Shown: piece after piece, positions 9,108 to 18,072 of the stretch | How positions within the stretch are numbered: the stretch's first letter is position 1 | Layout: every line of letters begins with the position of its first letter | Assembly (NCBI GenBank): GCA_029211065.1 | Contig: JARGFK010000010.1 | Location: forward strand, 1-64,000 | Direction of reading: 5' to 3' | DNA length: 64,000 nucleotides | Origin: Desulfobacterales bacterium | Lineage (GTDB): Bacteria > Desulfobacterota > Desulfobacteria > Desulfobacterales > JARGFK01 | Position numbers and translations under genes: made by a program | The notes under the pieces: generated by a model | The model's input: the letters and a program-made list of their open reading frames with translations, nothing else | The model's database searches: none | What the model was told of the DNA's origin: nothing

Positions 9108-10160
9108 TCAACGCGGCTTCGCAAGGCGGTAGAGCAGGTGGTGGGTTTCGCCTTCGCTGACGATCAAACCGTGGTCCACCATCGCCTTCAGATCCCGCTG
9201 CAGAGACCGGCGGTTGACATTGGGGCACAGTCGCTCGAAATCTTGGATGGTCAAACTGTCATGTTCCAAGATGTATCCGAGGGCTATGGTCTGACGATCC
9301 GAAAGACTGTATTCCCTAATGAGAACATCCCGGCGGATGGCTCGCTGCCCGCGGTCTCTCACCTCGGCAAGCTGTGTGCTCAAACCTTCCATAAAATACT
9401 CCAGCCAACCGGTCATCTCCATGCCTCTATCACGCACGCCCTGGATCGCCCGGTAGAATGTGGCGCGATTCCGGTCATAGTATTCACTGATGGTGAACAA
9501 CCTTTTGAAATCGTATCCGGCTCGGTAGAGGCACAGGGTGGAGAGCAGCCGGGAGGTGCGACCGTTTCCATCCAAAAATGGATGGATGTTCACAAGCTGA
9601 AACTGGGCGATGCCGCTTACCAGCACCGGGTGTGTTTCGGTTTCGCTGTTGAGATAGTTCACCAATTCGGCCATCATGATGGGGACATCGTGCGCCGGAG
9701 GCGGTGTGTAGATCGTCTCGCCGGTAACTGAGTTAACCACGTAATTTTGGAGTCTTCGATATTCACCCGGGGCTGCGGCCCCACCCCGGACGCCTTCCAC
9801 CAGGCGCTTGTGGATTTCCCGCACCATACCTTCCGTAATCGGATCACCGCTTTTGAGGTACTCGGAAACAAAATCAAATGCTTTTCGGTAGTTTAGTAGT
9901 TCCCGTGCATCATCCGGGTTAGCCTCAGGCACGCTGTCCCCTTGCCACAGACGCTCGGCTTGTTCCAATGTCAGCCGTGTACCTTCGATATGAGTCGTGT
10001 GGTGAGCTTCCAAAACCAGGGCCCGGTTGCCCATCTCACGAACCCAGTTTTCAGAAAGTGTTGCAGCCTCCAGGAATCCCCGGGCGCGTTCGACGCGGGT
10101 GAGACAGCTTGTGATGTGGTTGGTGATTGTGAATATAGGTTTAAATCCTTTACTGTTCAT
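9108..10160 (-). CDS. fic: Fic/DOC family protein, likely AMP-transferase with N-terminal inhibitory helix
   Basis: The 350-residue protein has the full Fic core motif [12 protein letters not shown] at residues 193-204 (catalytic His193; the anion-binding and Arg residues are present). Near the N-terminus, T55-T-H-I-E59-G60 matches the inhibitory-helix motif (S/T)xxxE(G/N), which places it with self-inhibited class II Fic proteins. The C-terminal third looks like a winged helix ([20 protein letters not shown]), as in Fic proteins fused to DNA-binding domains. It is the last gene of the minus-strand defence-like cassette. Its ATG overlaps the TGA of the preceding remnant. The target is unknown; AMPylation of a host or phage protein is the family expectation. 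Confidence 0.9.
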   Translation of the reverse strand: MNSKGFKPIFTITNHITSCLTRVERARGFLEAATLSENWVREMGNRALVLEAHHTTHIEGTRLTLEQAERLWQGDSVPEANPDDARELLNYRKAFDFVSEYLKSGDPITEGMVREIHKRLVEGVRGGAAAPGEYRRLQNYVVNSVTGETIYTPPPAHDVPIMMAELVNYLNSETETHPVLVSGIAQFQLVNIHPFLDGNGRTSRLLSTLCLYRAGYDFKRLFTISEYYDRNRATFYRAIQGVRDRGMEMTGWLEYFMEGLSTQLAEVRDRGQRAIRRDVLIREYSLSDRQTIALGYILEHDSLTIQDFERLCPNVNRRSLQRDLKAMVDHGLIVSEGETHHLLYRLAKPR

Positions 10161-10429
10161 ATTATTATCATCTCGTTTAAATTGGTGCGCCGGCTGTCGC
10201 TTTGTTCAAGGTATTTCTTAATGTCCAGGGCATGCTTCTCGTTTAATTGGCGCTGATGTCCTTTAACCTACCCCAATTCAGCACCGTCGCTCAACTCATA
10301 GGGCACCGAAACCGCCGCCAGATCCCGCAAATCGGCAAAGCCGCGGATGATTTTGAAAATGACCAATACGCCTTCAGCAAAGTAGCCTTCGAATTCGATT
10401 AGTTGGCGCAATAGCCGAGGTTTACTCAT
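10157..10429 (-). pseudogene. Remnant resembling a DGQHR/DndB-like protein, interrupted by an in-frame TAG
   Basis: Starting at ATG 10429, which overlaps the stop of the upstream methylase gene (AATGAGTAA), there is a frame of 53 codons, then TAG at 10268-10270, then 36 more codons in the same frame, closing in a TGA that overlaps the ATG of fic. The part after the TAG contains VKGHQRQLNEKHALDIKKYL, which resembles the 'GxQR..l...hv..I..yl' core of DGQHR-domain proteins. The overlaps on both sides show it was once a full member of the operon. It is far shorter than full DGQHR proteins. Family assignment is by eye. Either the TAG is a mutation or sequencing error, or two short peptides are made. 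Confidence 0.45.
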
Positions 10430-13298
10430 TCGGCAAATCCCCGTGAATCATTTTATTTACCTGCGATTCCGCCAATACCAATTTTCGTTTTAGCTTTTCA
10501 ATTTCATCAATAATATGTTGTTTATGTTGAAGTATACTCGCTTGAATTTTTAAATCAGGAGTGGGGATTTTAATTGATTCAAAAAAATCTAACTTCACCT
10601 CTTTTCTGCCTTCTGCCCCCACCTTATGTCGCCATAAGAACTCTTTAAAGTCGGGTTGCTGCATAATTCTATGAATCCATTCAGGATATACAAGTGATTG
10701 CTTGGCGGAATATACTGCAAAATGCCCTGTAACAGCAACGTTTGTCCAGTCATTTGGCACAATACCGACCGCTCCATTTTTCAGGTCAATTTTGGATACA
10801 ACAATATCACTAGGTTCTGCTTTAAACATTTGCATACTATAGGTTCGACCTGGAGTAAGGCTTCTTTTGTCCATGCTCCCATCAAAGTGAATCGTCACAG
10901 GTAGAAGATCAGTGAAATTAACGATTTTATTTATTGGCTCCTGCTTTTTATCTAAAACATCTCCAATATGCTGCATCTCATTCTCTGACCACTTCCAATC
11001 CATTTGACAGAAGCTGATTGGGTCCCAACGATCGCATTCAGAAAAATTGGTATAAAAAGCAGAATGTAATTTGCCTTTCCCTAATATTCTTTCATTTGAA
11101 GTTGGTAAATTTCCTTTCATGACGAAAGATTTGTATTGCTCTAAGCACGTTTTTTGTGTTTCCTCTGGTTGATTCGGATTGGGATATAGCTCGTTCTGGT
11201 CTTCATCTCCAGTTGCGGACATTCCGACTTTTTCCGCCTCGTACATAAAAATAGGATAATTAAAGCGTTCTTTTAATAGCTGCCGAGATTCTGAAGCTAT
11301 TTTATCATCGATCGTCTTGACGTAATCCCTTAATTCTTTCTGTAGCAATCTTCGGTTTTTGGCGTCCTTGTTTTCTTTGGTTTTTTCAATTGCTCTTCCA
11401 AGCCGCTGGAGTTCCCTCGCGATCTCATCCGCATATTTATTTTCAATTTCTGCCTTAGCGGTCGCAGAAGTTTTTTCGAATTTCAATTTCTCCGCATCAG
11501 TATATTTTTGAAGGAACAAAAGAGATGCTTTAACAGTGGTGCCGGATGATACAAAGGTTTCCTCTGGCAAGCTAACCACAGCTTTAATATAGGCCCGGTC
11601 TTCGACAAATTGGCGCACATAGGCCAGGGATGGATTGTTATAAATCCCTTCGGGTAGCACAATGCCCATGCGGCCGCCGGGTTTGAGCAGATCCAGGCAG
11701 CGCTCGATAAACAGGATTTCGGTTTTAATTTTGGATTTATCGCTTTTAGGCAAATCGAACAGGCTGGCAATGGGCCGGTTGATGGCGGCCTTCACCCGCG
11801 CCTGGGCTTCTTTATAAGGCTCTCCGAATTCTCGGACATAGCGGCGTTCGTCCGAGGCAGTCACCTCGATATCGGATTCCAGAACCTTGTCCGAGGGTTC
11901 CACATTAGCGCCAAAGGGAGGATTAGTCAGGACAATATCAAAGCGGGTTTCAAAGATGCCATTGACGTTCAAAAATCCGTCATGGTGGTGAACCCCGCCG
12001 TGACCATCGCCATGCATAATCATGTTCATTTTGCTGGTGCGGGCCATGCGGTCGTTGGCGTCCGTACCCAAGATGCAGCGGTTGGCTAAATTCCAGAGAC
12101 GCGAACCTTCCTTGGTTTGATCAATGGTCTGCTGGATCTCATCAAATCTTTCCTGCAAAAGTTTGGCTCGCTTGGTATCCGTAAGGGATTTGTCTTTTCC
12201 AACTTTTGTGCGATACACATTATACTGCTGGTCGGCATCAGCCAGGATTTTTTCACGCACGATCTCAAACACGCGAATCAGGAATCCGCCGGAACCACTG
12301 GCCGGGTCGCAAACCACCTCACCCTCCTTGGGATCGATCATGTGGACCATAAATTCCACGATGGTCCTGGGGGTGAAAAACTGGCCGATTTCCCCACGAA
12401 AGGTGCGGCCTAGAAAGCGTTCAAAGGCCACCCCTTTGATATCTTCGCTGGTATCGGACAGATTGTATTTTTCCAGCTTACGCACGATTTCCTCGCCCGT
12501 GGCCGGTTTTAGGTTGATCCGTTCGTCGTCATCAAAAATTTTATCTGCACCATAAAATCTTTTTGTCTCTTGGAACAAATTGTCCAATGGATTTTCAGCA
12601 ATCTGCTTATTGAGCACATCCACGGTAAAGAGGTTTTCCTTGCTGCGGCGGGTGAGCAGCTTGCGCTCCACGTAGACTTTTACGAAAAGAATCTTGGCTA
12701 TTTCATCAAAGGCGGCGGCCGGATCCTTTTTTTCGCGGTTGCGGATCACGTTGTGGCATTGGTGAAGCAGGTCGGCGAACTCTTTTTCTTTGAATACGCG
12801 CAGCTTGGAGAACAACTCCTTGATTTCCTTATCCGTGGCATCGGCATGGGGGATGTTCTCAATCTCTTCGATATAGCCGGGCATCCGATCCTTTTTAACG
12901 CGCCAGTACTTGGTTTCCCGCGAGTTGTGGGTGACGAAAAAAGGCGCGTCGGCCATCCGCGCATAGTGTTCTCCCTGGGCGTAATCCGGGGCCTTGATCG
13001 TAACATTATCGGATTTGCATTCCACGATGATAAACGGCGGTTTTTGATCGACCTTATCCTGAGCACTGCGCCATATTACAAAATCGGCCCGTGCCTGAGC
13101 GCTGCCGCGTCCCGCGACATCCATCTCTTCGGAGATTTGATCGATGGTGAAGCCGTATCCCTCAGTCAAAACGAACAGATATTCTTGGCGAACCCGTTCT
13201 TCAGGGGTCAGCGGCAGCCATTTGCGTCGCACCGGGCTGAAGATCTGATTGCCTTTTATTTGGATTTCATCTGCCTTGACATAGCTCTTTTTTGCCAT
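10422..13298 (-). CDS. Fused restriction-modification protein: HsdR-N-like nuclease domain, N6-adenine methylase, specificity domain
   Basis: The 958-residue protein joins three parts. Residues 1-150 look like an HsdR N-terminal PD-(D/E)xK nuclease fold (RADF with Asp72; VECK with Glu93 and Lys95; then an ARMADAP segment). Residues about 170-640 are an HsdM-type methylase with helical N-domain, SAM motif DPASGSGGF (331-339) and catalytic NPPF (459-462). Residues about 730-958 resemble one target-recognition domain and conserved coil of HsdS, ending IPTPDLKIQ... and a long coiled coil. No helicase/translocase is present. This is more like a single-chain type IIG or type I-derived enzyme than a classical type I system. 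Stop overlaps the next gene; radC lies 19 bp upstream. Confidence 0.85.
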   Translation of the reverse strand: MAKKSYVKADEIQIKGNQIFSPVRRKWLPLTPEERVRQEYLFVLTEGYGFTIDQISEEMDVAGRGSAQARADFVIWRSAQDKVDQKPPFIIVECKSDNVTIKAPDYAQGEHYARMADAPFFVTHNSRETKYWRVKKDRMPGYIEEIENIPHADATDKEIKELFSKLRVFKEKEFADLLHQCHNVIRNREKKDPAAAFDEIAKILFVKVYVERKLLTRRSKENLFTVDVLNKQIAENPLDNLFQETKRFYGADKIFDDDERINLKPATGEEIVRKLEKYNLSDTSEDIKGVAFERFLGRTFRGEIGQFFTPRTIVEFMVHMIDPKEGEVVCDPASGSGGFLIRVFEIVREKILADADQQYNVYRTKVGKDKSLTDTKRAKLLQERFDEIQQTIDQTKEGSRLWNLANRCILGTDANDRMARTSKMNMIMHGDGHGGVHHHDGFLNVNGIFETRFDIVLTNPPFGANVEPSDKVLESDIEVTASDERRYVREFGEPYKEAQARVKAAINRPIASLFDLPKSDKSKIKTEILFIERCLDLLKPGGRMGIVLPEGIYNNPSLAYVRQFVEDRAYIKAVVSLPEETFVSSGTTVKASLLFLQKYTDAEKLKFEKTSATAKAEIENKYADEIARELQRLGRAIEKTKENKDAKNRRLLQKELRDYVKTIDDKIASESRQLLKERFNYPIFMYEAEKVGMSATGDEDQNELYPNPNQPEETQKTCLEQYKSFVMKGNLPTSNERILGKGKLHSAFYTNFSECDRWDPISFCQMDWKWSENEMQHIGDVLDKKQEPINKIVNFTDLLPVTIHFDGSMDKRSLTPGRTYSMQMFKAEPSDIVVSKIDLKNGAVGIVPNDWTNVAVTGHFAVYSAKQSLVYPEWIHRIMQQPDFKEFLWRHKVGAEGRKEVKLDFFESIKIPTPDLKIQASILQHKQHIIDEIEKLKRKLVLAESQVNKMIHGDLPNE

Positions 13299-13317
13299 GC
13301 ATCACTCCCAACTTTGG

Positions 13318-14040
13318 TCATAATTTGCCGTTTTCAGCGTAACTGTAATAACTGTTCCCGCTGCCGATTATGATGTGATCTATAAAAAGTAAATTCAAAA
13401 GATCGGCGGCTTGTTTAAGGTCCTGAGTCGTCTGGTCATCCGCGGGCGAGGGGGCTGTGCAGCCTGAAGGATGATTGTGGGCCACTATGAACGCGCTTGC
13501 CGATACCCGCAAGGCTTCCTCCATCACCCGACGAATATAGACCGTGGCTTGCGTCGGGATACCTTCGGCAATTGCCCTTTCAGCAAGCAGACGGTTCTGG
13601 CCGTCCAGGAGGATGACTAAAAAGGATTCCTGACGCTTGCCTTCAAACCGCGGCCGGATGTATGCAGTCACATCCGCCGCATTGTTAAAATCCTTGGGCT
13701 GGGCGGTTTGCATGCGGGCTCTTTTTCCGATTTCGATAGCAGCCTTTAATTGTGCGGTTTTGGCGATGCCCATGCCGGGAACGGCAAGAAGTTCTTCGGT
13801 ATGAGCACGATCGATTCCGTTGATGCCATTGAACTGTGTCAATAGCTGCCGCCCCATATCTTCAGCCGACTGTCCTGATTTTCCTATTCGCAGCAGAACC
13901 GCAAGCAATTCACCATCAGACAACCCTTCAGGGCCTAAATGAAGAAGCTTTTCACGGGGGCGTTCTGAGGTGGGCCAATCCTTGATGGATTGGCGTACAG
14001 ATTTCGGAGTAATCTCAAATTTCTCTTTATCATCATCCAC
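13318..14040 (-). CDS. radC: RadC family JAB-domain protein (DUF2466)
   Basis: The 240-residue protein has the UPF0758 N-terminal helical region, a helix-hairpin-helix (VPGMGIAKTAQLKAA) around residues 90-105, and a C-terminal JAB/MPN metalloprotease-like domain with the zinc motif HNHPSG followed by an Asp (SPADDQTT). RadC proteins are common near mobile and defence genes; their biochemical role is still unclear and the old DNA-repair name is doubtful. A GTG at 14040 is the start and overlaps the end of the upstream short gene by 8 bp, which implies translational coupling in this cassette. Confidence 0.9.
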   Translation of the reverse strand: MDDDKEKFEITPKSVRQSIKDWPTSERPREKLLHLGPEGLSDGELLAVLLRIGKSGQSAEDMGRQLLTQFNGINGIDRAHTEELLAVPGMGIAKTAQLKAAIEIGKRARMQTAQPKDFNNAADVTAYIRPRFEGKRQESFLVILLDGQNRLLAERAIAEGIPTQATVYIRRVMEEALRVSASAFIVAHNHPSGCTAPSPADDQTTQDLKQAADLLNLLFIDHIIIGSGNSYYSYAENGKL

Positions 14041-14296
14041 GACCGACCTCCGGAAGGTTCAAAACCCCTGCGTCCTGCATCCGTTCACAAAACGCATCTA
14101 ACCGGGCTCGGGCCAGATCCTCCTGGCTAATGGCAAGTTGCCGGCGGCCACCATCCAGGCATCGTCTGCCCTTTGCTCCTGTGGACTCCACCGGAGCGGG
14201 AGTTTCCAGCCTCAGACGCTGATGATCGTCATAGCCCTTCTTGCGCAGGACAGGATCGATCAGGTGATAACGGGTTTCGGCTTCGTTGTAGCTCAT
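14033..14296 (-). pseudogene. Short HsdR-N-terminus-like ORF, probable deletion remnant of a type I restriction subunit
   Basis: This 87-codon ORF starts like type I restriction R subunits (NEAETRYHLIDPVLRKKGY, then LETPAPVE and a GAKGRR segment). At about residue 48, where the nuclease core should begin, it jumps to an unrelated helical stretch (QEDLARARLDAFCERM). No PD-(D/E)xK or helicase motif is present. Its ATG overlaps the stop of the AlbA-like gene by 4 bp and its stop overlaps the radC start by 8 bp, so the operon junctions survived an internal deletion or fusion. It could also be a true small protein; the HsdR similarity is judged by eye. Confidence 0.5.
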
Positions 14297-15666
14297 GAAA
14301 CCTCCCAGTGGCCGCCTTTTCGCGGGCCAACGAAACGAAGCTTGCCTTCCTTCACCAGCTTGGCACTGGCGCGTTCAACTGCACTAAGGGATTTGCCGAT
14401 GGCAGAGGCAACTTCGGCCAGGGTATCATTTGGGTTTTTCCGCAAGTGGTCAAGTATTTTCACCGGCGTTTTCACCGGCGTTTTCACCGGCGTTTTCATC
14501 GAACTTTTTACAGCTTTTCGGTGAACCGTTACGGTAAACAAACAGCCATCCCTGTCATCGGCAAAATCGATATCCGGCCATTCCTCCAAGGCCCGTTTGA
14601 TCCCCGAGCCAAGCCCCCGGTAGGGCAACAATCCCTTTGCAACATAGGAAACCAGGATGGGATTGCGGATAATGGAATTGCCGGTCCGAATCTTTTCTAC
14701 CGTCAAGCTATTGGGCAAATGCCCGGGGCTGACGATGTCGATCCGATTATCGAACACAAAAAGCCGGATGGGGGCGCTGACCAGGTAATCCCGATGCACC
14801 AGCGCATTGACCAACAGTTCCTCAAAAATCAACGGCGGGATTTCGGAAATTCCCGGAGCATTCACGCCGCGGCCTGCCTGGATTTTGTGAAGATTGCGCA
14901 GGACAAAGGCCATGGCATCGTCAAAAACCTTCCGCATCGGTCCGGTATAGTCTTCGGTGTCTATATAATCCGTGACATGAATGTCATTTCCAGGATACCG
15001 GACGGCCTTGACAATGAATTGCGGTGCGATCCATTCCGGCCGTTCGGCGAACAGCAATGCGCCTGCAAGGTTCAATCTTCCGTCTGCCACGGCCAGGTTC
15101 ATGTTCTGGAGTAATTTGAGCAGATCTTCCGGCGCATCCGGAATATCGAGCTTAAATATCGTTTTCAAAAAATCCCGGAAACGGAGCTTGTCCAAGGCCT
15201 CAATTCCCGCTTTAACAGGAAGTCCGTCTGCATGGAATTGATCCGATATCTGGAACAAGCGGCGCAATTCCTCCTTTGAATTCAACCGCCGCTTATCCGA
15301 ACCGCTCTTGATCCAGATGACGCCGTTGCGATCGAAATAGGGCTTGTCGATCCCCTTGGAGATGGCGAGAACGATAACCACCCGGCCGGCGGCCACAGCA
15401 ATGTTTTCCGTCAGGGGCGAAATCGGGCTGCGCACATGCTGGCTGGCCGCATTACCAATGACCTGGTTGATCCGGCCTAGATCTGTTCGGGGAACACCTT
15501 CAAGTTCTCCGGCATCGGTAACGCCAATGAGAATACGGCCGCCTTCGCTGTTGGAAAAGGCCACCATTTCAGCTGCAAGCGCATCCACGTTGCGGATGTT
15601 CCGCTTGAATTGCAGCCGACTATCCTCTCCCTTGGCAACGATGGCCTTCAGTTGTGATTTTTTCAT
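14293..15666 (-). CDS. AlbA_2/HATPase-type ATP-binding regulator with C-terminal winged helix
   Basis: From ATG 15666 the product is 457 residues; an in-frame TTG at 15711 would add 15 residues without obvious conservation. The N-terminal AlbA_2 (Schlafen-like) domain shows EMVAFSNSEGGRILIGV. The middle and C-terminal part holds a GHKL-type ATPase-like segment (FEELLVNALVHRDY; GSGIKRALEEWPDIDF) and then a winged helix (NDTLAEVASAIGKSLSAVERA). The linker before the helix is a KTPV repeat coded by three 12-bp units. Such proteins are common as regulators or partners in defence islands. It is the first gene of the cassette, so it may regulate the rest; that is inference. Confidence 0.8.
   Translation of the reverse strand: MKKSQLKAIVAKGEDSRLQFKRNIRNVDALAAEMVAFSNSEGGRILIGVTDAGELEGVPRTDLGRINQVIGNAASQHVRSPISPLTENIAVAAGRVVIVLAISKGIDKPYFDRNGVIWIKSGSDKRRLNSKEELRRLFQISDQFHADGLPVKAGIEALDKLRFRDFLKTIFKLDIPDAPEDLLKLLQNMNLAVADGRLNLAGALLFAERPEWIAPQFIVKAVRYPGNDIHVTDYIDTEDYTGPMRKVFDDAMAFVLRNLHKIQAGRGVNAPGISEIPPLIFEELLVNALVHRDYLVSAPIRLFVFDNRIDIVSPGHLPNSLTVEKIRTGNSIIRNPILVSYVAKGLLPYRGLGSGIKRALEEWPDIDFADDRDGCLFTVTVHRKAVKSSMKTPVKTPVKTPVKILDHLRKNPNDTLAEVASAIGKSLSAVERASAKLVKEGKLRFVGPRKGGHWEVS
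14459..14494 (-). repeat. Three tandem 12-bp repeats encoding KTPV inside the AlbA-like gene
   Basis: The unit TTCACCGGCGTT occurs three times without a break, and a fourth degenerate unit follows. It encodes KTPVKTPVKTPV between the ATPase-like part and the winged helix. As the unit is four codons, copy number can change without breaking the frame, altering linker length. Confidence 0.85.
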
Positions 15667-15855
15667 TTGTCCCAGCTTAATCAAAGAAACGCCGTCAGTT
15701 CCCACCGTCAATATATAACTTCAGCAAGTCTTTGCCGTTATCGCCCAAACTGCGCCGCAGTTCTTCAAAAGATTGCATTGTCAAATTGTTTCAAAGCTGC
15801 CGTGCCAATAACAGATTGTAAATGGACGGGTAACCGGCGAAGCGTTCCTGTCCGG

Positions 15856-16998
15856 TCACCCGGTTTGCCCGCCGGTTTTGTTGCTTTCGGCGTCGGTGGA
15901 AACGCGGATATAGAGCGGCCTGCGGTCGTCCTGGGCCAGATAGGTGGTCTGGGTCGGGAACGCAAACTCGATTCCCTCGGCGGCAAAGGCACGCATAATT
16001 TGCAGATTGACCTTTTCGGTAAAGGCCATGAAATCCCAGTAATTGGGCGGATGATACCAGTACAGCACCAGGATGTTCAGGGAGTCCGAATTAAAATCGT
16101 TAAAGAACACCCGGGGCGGGAAATCTTCCTGCAGGCCTTCATGGTTGGTCAGGATTTCTTTTACGATGGCGATCCCTTTTTCGATTTTTTCCGGCGGCGT
16201 GTCATAGGTGACCGTCAGGTTGAAAAGCCTTCGGATATACGGACGTTTGCCGATATTGCGGATGGTCATGTCCGCCAGCTTGCCGTTGGGGAGCGTGACC
16301 AGATGACCGTCCAGCGTTCGGATTTTGGTGGAGCGGATTCCCACTTCTTCCACTGGGCCGTCCTGCCCGTCCACGACAATACGGTCGCCCTTTTCAAAGG
16401 GTTTGTCGATGAAAAGGACAATGGAGCCGAAAAAATTTTTAATGGTGTCCTGGGCGGCCAGGGCAACGGCCAGACCGCCGATTCCCAACCCGGCGATGAT
16501 GGAGGTAATGGGCTTGTCGCTGAGGATCTGGGCGATCTGGACCAGGAGCAGGATGACAATGGTGACGCGCAGGCTCTTGCGAATGATGGGTATCAGCATG
16601 TCGTCCATCTTGCTTTTGGTTTTTTCCGATATGTCGGTGAGCCACTTGACCGGGACATCCACCAGCCAGTAAAGCAGATGCCCGATGGCGATGCTCAATA
16701 GGATGGCTGTCAGGGTATCGGCCACTTCATAAATCCTGTTTCGTAATTCGAGGAATTCCATGCCGACGGAGATGCCGATGGCTGCGGACAGAAAAAGGAC
16801 GCTTCGGCTGACTGACTTTAAGGTGACGGCAGGTATGAAACGTTGCTGACTTTCAAGAGCCGCGGCGGACTTGTGCAGAACTAACTTGACGATTCTACCC
16901 AGAGCCAGGGCGATAAAAATAATGCCGAACAGCGCCAGGATGCGCCATAAATGGTTTCCGCCGATTTCAAATTCGGTTAATAGATATTTAAAATCCAT
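15856..16998 (-). CDS. mscS: MscS-family small-conductance mechanosensitive channel
   Basis: The 380-residue protein has several N-terminal membrane helices (about residues 18-170), then a glycine/alanine-rich pore helix (SIIAGLGIGGLAVALAAQDTIKNFFGSI, residues about 165-195), then the MscS beta domain (GDRIVVDGQDGPVEEVGIRSTKI) and a C-terminal alpha/beta domain. Such channels release solutes under membrane tension. ATG at 16998 is preceded by AGGAGG. It lies 12 bp after corA on the same strand, so the two are probably co-transcribed. Confidence 0.9.
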   Translation of the reverse strand: MDFKYLLTEFEIGGNHLWRILALFGIIFIALALGRIVKLVLHKSAAALESQQRFIPAVTLKSVSRSVLFLSAAIGISVGMEFLELRNRIYEVADTLTAILLSIAIGHLLYWLVDVPVKWLTDISEKTKSKMDDMLIPIIRKSLRVTIVILLLVQIAQILSDKPITSIIAGLGIGGLAVALAAQDTIKNFFGSIVLFIDKPFEKGDRIVVDGQDGPVEEVGIRSTKIRTLDGHLVTLPNGKLADMTIRNIGKRPYIRRLFNLTVTYDTPPEKIEKGIAIVKEILTNHEGLQEDFPPRVFFNDFNSDSLNILVLYWYHPPNYWDFMAFTEKVNLQIMRAFAAEGIEFAFPTQTTYLAQDDRRPLYIRVSTDAESNKTGGQTG

Positions 16999-17010
16999 GG
17001 CAACCTCCTG

Positions 17011-18072
17011 TTACAGCCACTTCTTACGTTTAAAATAAATCAGCATCAATCCAAACACGGAAATCATGATGATCCAGAGGATCGGGTAGGCCCATTTGAA
17101 CTCCAGTTCCGGCATGTATTTGAAATTCATTCCATAAACCCCTGCCAGAAAAGTAAGGGGGATAAATATGGTGGCGATAATGGTCAGCACTTTCATGACT
17201 TCATTCATTTTATTGCTGACGCTGGACAGATAGATGTCGAGCATGCCCGAGAGCATGTCACGATAGGTCTCGACTGTATCGATGACCTGGATGGTATGAT
17301 CATAGACATCCCTGAGATACAGAACCACATCTTCGTGGACCAGGCTGTATTCTCCTCTGACCAGGGCGCTGATGATTTCCCGCAGGGGCCAGACCGATTT
17401 TCTTAAAAAGATCATTTCCCGTTTCAGATTCTGGATTTGATGGAGCGTTTTAGGCTGGGGGTCTGTAATGACTTCTTCCTGGAGGGCTTCCACCTGCTCC
17501 CCGATTTCTTCGAAAAGATGGAAATAATGGTCCACAATGGTATCGATGAGGGCGTACATCAGGTAATCAGACCCCTTGGTGCGGATATGTCCCTTCCCTT
17601 TGCGAATTCTTTCTCTAACAGGGTCAAACACATCCTCTTCAAACTCCTGGAGCGAGAGGACGACACCGGGCATGAGTATCAGACTCAGTTGTTCATGCTG
17701 GATGCGCTTGCTGTTTTTTCCGGTGTATAGCATCTTTAAAACCATGAAGAGATAGTCTTCATAGTCATCCATCTTGGGACGCTGCTCGGTGTTGACGACA
17801 TCTTCGAGGAGCAGGGGATGCAGGTTGAACTGGCTGCCCAGATTTTCGATCATCGTCAGGTCGTGGATGCCGGTAACGTTGATCCAGGTAACCGAATCAC
17901 TGGTTTTAAACGGCAGGCAGTCCTTGATGGTCCCCACTTCTTTTTCAGCCAGATCGGACCCATTATAATCGATAATTTGGATTTTGACCTTTTCAACTTT
18001 TTCTGCGCCGACATACATCAAGGTCCCCGGCGACTGGCCGGCTTTTTTGCGGGCGGATTTTATGATGAACAT
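17011..18072 (-). CDS. corA: CorA-family Mg2+/Co2+ transporter
   Basis: The start at ATG 18072 was chosen because a TAAGGAGAC ribosome-binding site precedes it and homologous-looking sequence begins there; a longer in-frame ATG at 18219 has no such support. The 353-residue product has a long acidic cytosolic domain, a stalk helix, and two C-terminal membrane helices, the first ending in the signature YGMNF selectivity motif and the second followed by a basic tail (YFKRKKWL). CorA proteins form pentameric divalent-cation channels. It is followed after 12 bp by mscS. Confidence 0.9.
   Translation of the reverse strand: MFIIKSARKKAGQSPGTLMYVGAEKVEKVKIQIIDYNGSDLAEKEVGTIKDCLPFKTSDSVTWINVTGIHDLTMIENLGSQFNLHPLLLEDVVNTEQRPKMDDYEDYLFMVLKMLYTGKNSKRIQHEQLSLILMPGVVLSLQEFEEDVFDPVRERIRKGKGHIRTKGSDYLMYALIDTIVDHYFHLFEEIGEQVEALQEEVITDPQPKTLHQIQNLKREMIFLRKSVWPLREIISALVRGEYSLVHEDVVLYLRDVYDHTIQVIDTVETYRDMLSGMLDIYLSSVSNKMNEVMKVLTIIATIFIPLTFLAGVYGMNFKYMPELEFKWAYPILWIIMISVFGLMLIYFKRKKWL

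Noticed and set aside
14459-14494. CRISPR-like array
   Set aside because: The 12-bp units are contiguous with no spacers and code a protein linker.
15712-15855. Possible short leader peptide before the AlbA-like gene (27 codons)
   Set aside because: It has a start and stop but no ribosome-binding site or attenuation hairpin that I could see.
15667-16701. 344-codon plus-strand ORF
   Set aside because: It is antisense to the mechanosensitive channel and has no recognisable family.
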